Shown one piece after another: positions 60,241 to 64,000 of a stretch of 64,000 bases of DNA. Source of the DNA: Streptomyces sp. NBC_01214 (lineage in GTDB: Bacteria > Actinomycetota > Actinomycetes > Streptomycetales > Streptomycetaceae); NCBI RefSeq assembly GCF_026340975.1, contig NZ_JAPEOS010000003.1, positions 1,922,001 to 1,986,000 on the forward strand, read 5' to 3'. The position numbers were made by a program, and so were the translations under genes. The notes beneath the pieces were generated by a model. That model worked only from the letters and a program-made list of their open reading frames with translations. It searched no databases and had not been told where the DNA came from. The first letter of the stretch is position 1. Every line of letters starts with the position of its first letter.

Positions 60241-62149
60241 CCCTTCGGCGCTCGTCGGGTGCGCACGGCGTGGCGTGGCCCTGCCCTGCTCAACGTATCG
60301 GGCGCCCCGGTCCGTTCCGTGTTCCTCGGTAGTTCTTCGTGCAGCTGCGAGAGGTGCTCGATGAGGCGGAAGAAGCCCGCCAGCGCGTAATGCTCCACCT
60401 GTGGCCCGCACGGCGCTCGCGTCCGCCGTGGTAGTCCACCCCGGTCCGGCGAACCACCTTGCCTCCGAAGGCGTCTTACCCGCCTGATGGACCACGAGAC
60501 ACGTTCGGCACTCACTCCGGGAGGCTCCGTCTTGTCAGCACCACTACTTCCCAGCGACCCGAAGCAGTTGGGCGCCTACTATCTCGATGGCCGCCTCGGC
60601 GCGGGCGGCCAGGGCGTGGTGTACGAGGGCTATAGCCCGGACGGCGAGCGGGTGGCCGTCAAGGCGCTGCACCGGGTGAGCGACAAGGACCGGGACATGC
60701 TCCGCAAGGAAGTGCAGGCCTGGCGCCGGGTGGCACCCTTTTGTACGACCCGCATGCTCTACGACGACCTCGACGGGCCCGTCCCGTTCGTCGTCAGCGA
60801 GTATGTGGCAGGCCCGGACCTGCGGCGTGCGGTCACCGCTGGAGAACCGTACGGCCCGGAGGAGCTGCGCCGCCTGGCGATCGGCGTGGCCACGGCACTG
60901 GCGGCCATCCACCAGGCTGGTGTGGTGCACCGGGACCTCAAGCCCGAGAACATCCTCCTCGGCCCCGACGGCCCGCGCGTGATCGATTTCGGCATCGCCC
61001 GGATCGTCGAGGGAACCGCCACCGCCGGCCTGCCCATGGGCACCCTCCGCTACATGCCGCCCGAGCGTTACCAGGGCGAGCACGGCGACAATAAGGTCGA
61101 CGTGTGGGGCTGGGGCGCCGTCGTCCTCTTCGCCGCGACCGGCCGCCCCGCCTTCGACGGTGAGAACGCAGCAGTGCTGGCCTACCAGGTCGCCATGGAC
61201 GACCCCGACACCTCGGTGCTGGAGGAACCGCTCCGCTCGCTGGTGGCGGCAGCGCTGTCCAAAAAGTCCAAGGGCAGGCCGACCGCGGAGCAGTTACTGC
61301 TGTCCCTCGTCGGCCGCGCGGACCTTGCCGCCATCGTCGAGGGGGTTGCCCCCAGCAGCCCGGTCGACCCCGCCGACCCTTCACGGGCAGAGGTGGCAGA
61401 AGCGGTGTTCGAAGCCCTGGGCACAAGCGGGCAGGAGGCCGTCTCCAGCCTGCTGCTGCGCCTGGTCGCCCCCGGTGAACGGGCCGAGGACACGCTCCGC
61501 TCGGCCCGCCGGGCCGACTTCTCCGACGGTCAAACCCCAGAGGAGGTGGTGGACCAGGTTCTGCACGCCTTCACCGAGGCCGGGCTGCTGGTCTGGGAGG
61601 ACGGGGCCGTCACGCTGTCGAGCGCCGCTTTGATCCGGGCCTGGCCACGGCTGCGCGACTGGGTGGAGGCCGAACGCCCGGGTCTGGCCGTCCACCAGCG
61701 GCTGTCGGCAGCGTCCCGGCTCTGGCACGACCACGGCCGCAAGAACAGCGATCTGCCGCAGGGCACAGCTCTGGAGCACGCCAGAAACTGGGCCGCGACC
61801 GGCCGCCGCCTGCTCACGCTCAACCGCACGGAACGAGATTTCCTGGACGCCGGGTCCGGCCTGGCCCGGCGCCGTGGCCGGCGGCGCGTACTGCTTACTA
61901 CAGTCCTGGCCGCGCTGCTGGTCATCGCGATCGGCGCCGGCGCTGTCGCCTTCGACCAGCGTCAGACCGTCGTCGGCCAGCGCGACCGTGCCACCTCCGC
62001 CCAGGTGGCCGGTACCGCCCAGTCCCTACGCCGAACCGACCCCGAGCTGGCCCGGCGGATGGCGGTCGCAGCGGCGCGCCTCGCCGACACCCCTGAGTCC
62101 TGGTCGGCGCTGTTCGCCCTGCGCAACCAATGGGAGGACGACGCGCTTA

Positions 62150-63007
62150 GAAGTCATCTCATTTGGCCATTCTGCGGTAGCAGATGAGGGTGCAGGCGAT
62201 GCTGGTGAAGGCGAGGAAGTGCTCGGCCTTGCGTTCGTATCGACGGTGGAGGCGGCGGCAGCCGGCGAGCCAGGACACGGTCCGTTCGACGACCCATCTG
62301 TGGCGGCCGAGCCGTTGCGAGGACTCGATGCCTCTGCGGGCGATGCGGTGCTTGATGCCGCGTTCGCGTAACCATTTCCGCAGGTGGGCGTAGTCGTAGC
62401 CCTTGTCCGCATGGAGCTTGCCGGGCTTGCGTCGTCGGCGTCCTCGGCGTGAGCGGATAGGCGGTATGCCGCGAACGAGGGGCTCAAGGGCCTGACTGTC
62501 GTGCAGATTCGCGCCCGAGATGCCGACGGACAGGGGCAGCCCCGTCCGCTCGGTGATCAAATGGATCTTCGACCCGAACTTGCCCCGATCGACAGGATTC
62601 GGACCCGTCAGGTCCCCCTTTTCAAGGCCCTCATGTTCACCGAGTCGATCGCGCAGCGGGACCAGTCCAGCTCGCCGCGGGCGCCGAGCTCATCGAGGAC
62701 CAGGCGATGGAGCTTGGCCCACACCCGGGCCTTGCTCCACTCCGAGAAACGACGGTGAGCTGTCGCCCCGGACGGGCCGAACGAGGCGGCGGGCAGCTGC
62801 TGCCAGGTACAACCCGACGTGGCCACGAAGACGATCGCGGCAAGCACCTCCCGGTCACCGTGGCGGCGCCGCCCACCGCCCTGAGGCCGCGACGGCGCCT
62901 CCGGCACCACTCGCTGGAACAACTCCCACAACTCATCCGGCACCAGCCGTTCAACGATCCCCACCACAACCGACAGCCTACCCGCGAAGCCCAAATGAGA
63001 TAAATTC
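62150..63007 (-). mobile_element. IS5-family (IS427-like) insertion sequence, copy B, 858 bp
   Basis: The left end is GAAGTCATCTCATTTGG; the right end read inward is GAATTTATCTCATTTGG, with more substitutions than in copy A. TTA flanks both sides (62147-62149 and 63008-63010). Apart from point differences it is the same element as 11560-12416, in reverse orientation. It interrupts the kinase-WD40 gene. Confidence 0.92.
62159..62967 (-). CDS. IS5-type transposase made by -1 frameshift (copy B)
   Basis: The first frame (from about the GTG at 62967) gives VERLVPDELWELFQRVVPEA, FVATSGCTWQQLPAASFGPS and CAIDSVNMRALK. After an AAAAGGGGG run on the minus strand (62614-62622) it stops. The second frame gives ITERTGLPLSVGISGANLHD, HADKGYDYAHLRKWLRERGI and RHRWVVERTVSWLAGCRRLH, ending at 62159. 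The frameshift signal and both stops are placed exactly as in copy A, supporting a functional fusion transposase. Confidence 0.88.
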
Positions 63008-64000
63008 TTAGGCTGCCGGACTTCGTGGCGACGGCCTCGGATCTGGACGGTTCCGGGCAGACCCTGGTGACCGCCCTGGACACCCGCGTCGAGTTCTGGA
63101 ACGTCCAGACCCGCGTGAAAAGCGGCTCCTACACCGCCCAGGCCAAGGTTCACTCGGTCGACCTGTCCGACGACGGCAGGACAGCTGCCGTGAGCTCCGA
63201 CGACGGGTACACCCGCCTGATCGACGCCGCCACCGGCCGCCCCCGTGACCTGCACGCCTATCCCACGGCCAAGCAGGCCGGCGGCTACTGGCCGGCTACG
63301 GCGATCAGCCCGCGGGGCACCTACCTCATGGTCGATTTCCTGGACGAGAACCTGAAGTCCACCCTGACGGTCTGGGACGCCCGCACCGGGGACAAGAAGT
63401 TCTCCACCAGTGCCAGCGGACCGGCCTTCCTCCTGGCCGGTTCCTCGTTCTCACCGGACGAGGCGGTGCTGTCCCTGCCCGGCGGGGACAAGGGCCTTCC
63501 CTTCACCTGGTACGACCCGAGCACCATGAAGGAGTTGCCCCTCCCCGAGGCCGACATCAAGGCTGGCGACACCCAGGGGCCGGTGGTGTTCAGCCCGGAC
63601 GGGAAATCCGCCGCCCTGAAGGTGAAGGGAGGCAAGATCAGTGTGTTCGGCCGCGTCAAGGGGCGCGCTGGCATCGAGCTCGGCGGCGCCGATGAGAACT
63701 CGGACTACCCGGTCTACTTCAGCCATGACGGCCGGTACCTCGTGCAGAACGCGGTCGTCTGGGAAAACTCGTACACGCAGACCCCGATCCTGCGCTACGA
63801 GACCACCCAGAGCGAGTGCTATCCCGCGACCGCGCTGCGCTTCACCCCCGACGGCTCCACGCTTCGGTGCGTGGGAACCGACGGCATCGTCCGGTCGCTC
63901 AACATCAGGGCCTTCGTCCAGCCTCCCGCGGGGACGGAGCAGTACTACCAGGAAGGGGCGGTGAGCTCCGACCGGCGCACTCTTGCGCTCGTCGGCGGTT

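Larger units (their letters stand above)
60532..64000 (+). pseudogene. Ser/Thr protein kinase-TM-WD40 protein, split by IS5 (3' end beyond window)
   Basis: The start is taken as the TTG at 60532, preceded by GGGAGG with 7-base spacing; an ATG at 60487 lacks a binding site. The kinase domain has the glycine loop GRLGAGGQGVVYEG, the VAVK lysine (about 44), VVHRDLKPENILL (Asp135) and IDFGIARIVEG (Asp152), all intact. A helical/winged-helix region like that of nSTAND proteins follows (SAALIRAWPRLRDWVEAERP), then one TM helix (VLLTTVLAALLVIAIGAGAV). At 62149 the IS at 62150-63007 interrupts the gene; after it the frame resumes RLPDFVATASDLDGSGQTLV with WD40-like blades (VHSVDLSDDGRTAAVSSDDG) to the window end. 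With the IS and one TTA removed the frame is exact. The surviving 5' part might still make a membrane kinase without its sensor. Confidence 0.9.

Noticed and set aside
1..64000. CRISPR arrays, tRNA or rRNA genes, and telomeric palindromes.
   Set aside because: No regularly spaced repeats, cloverleaf sequences, rRNA-like stretches or terminal palindrome clusters were found by eye.

Overview
The window is very GC-rich actinobacterial DNA and almost certainly comes from a Streptomyces species. Codon use is strongly GC3-biased, GTG/TTG starts with purine-rich ribosome binding sites are common, and secreted glycan hydrolases and TetR/LysR regulators are typical of the genus. Broken pieces of a Tpg-type telomere terminal protein (about 33575-33751), a Ku end-joining protein (about 17011-17136) and helicase-associated (HA) domain proteins (about 10454-10750 and 51760-52674) point to a linear replicon, most likely a chromosome arm or a large linear plasmid. 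This is inferred from gene content; no telomere sequence is present. I saw no rRNA, tRNA or CRISPR array.

Layout. 1-2852: edge of a small-molecule-type cluster (DUF6309-like protein, SDR, class III aminotransferase). 3155-6540: a complete IS with a probable passenger gene, then IS5 and IS630 wrecks. 6718-8257: TetR repressor with three tandem 18-bp operators and a divergent NAD(P)-binding oxidoreductase. 8377-11270: decayed fragments and a SUKH protein. 11355-13690: secreted S33 peptidase gene cut by an IS5-type element. 13828-18387: MDR oxidoreductase/LysR pair, TetR, Ku and transposase scraps, alpha/beta hydrolase. 18532-23309: a fungal-wall-lysis set (GH64 and GH16 beta-1,3-glucanases plus an S1 protease) in which the GH16 and protease genes share a 12-14 bp LacI-type palindrome. 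23593-27557: mostly pseudogenes. 27908-31903: paralogous hypothetical genes, a PPOX flavoprotein and a complete ISL3 element with perfect 8-bp target duplications and a cargo gene. 32043-39661: lipoproteins, a ParE-like toxin, and transposase and tpg remnants. 40044-47616: a GH16/FG-GAP secreted enzyme among IS701, IS4 and IS5 mosaics and decayed genes. 47942-55163: a trypsin-fold protein lacking its catalytic triad, an IS1380 element, a pentapeptide-repeat membrane protein, and a translationally coupled pair of Mrr-like restriction-fold proteins. 55840-64000: GNAT, a decayed gene, fused SecDF, a small membrane protein, and a Ser/Thr kinase-WD40 gene split by a second copy of the same IS5-type element.

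The main theme is insertion and decay. Two copies of one IS5-type element (11560-12416 and 62150-63007) carry 3-bp TAA/TTA duplications, and removing one copy of the element plus one duplication restores each host gene in frame. The most promising functional units are the Mrr-like gene pair, the triad-less trypsin protein, the cargo-bearing ISL3 element and the operator-linked mycolytic regulon.
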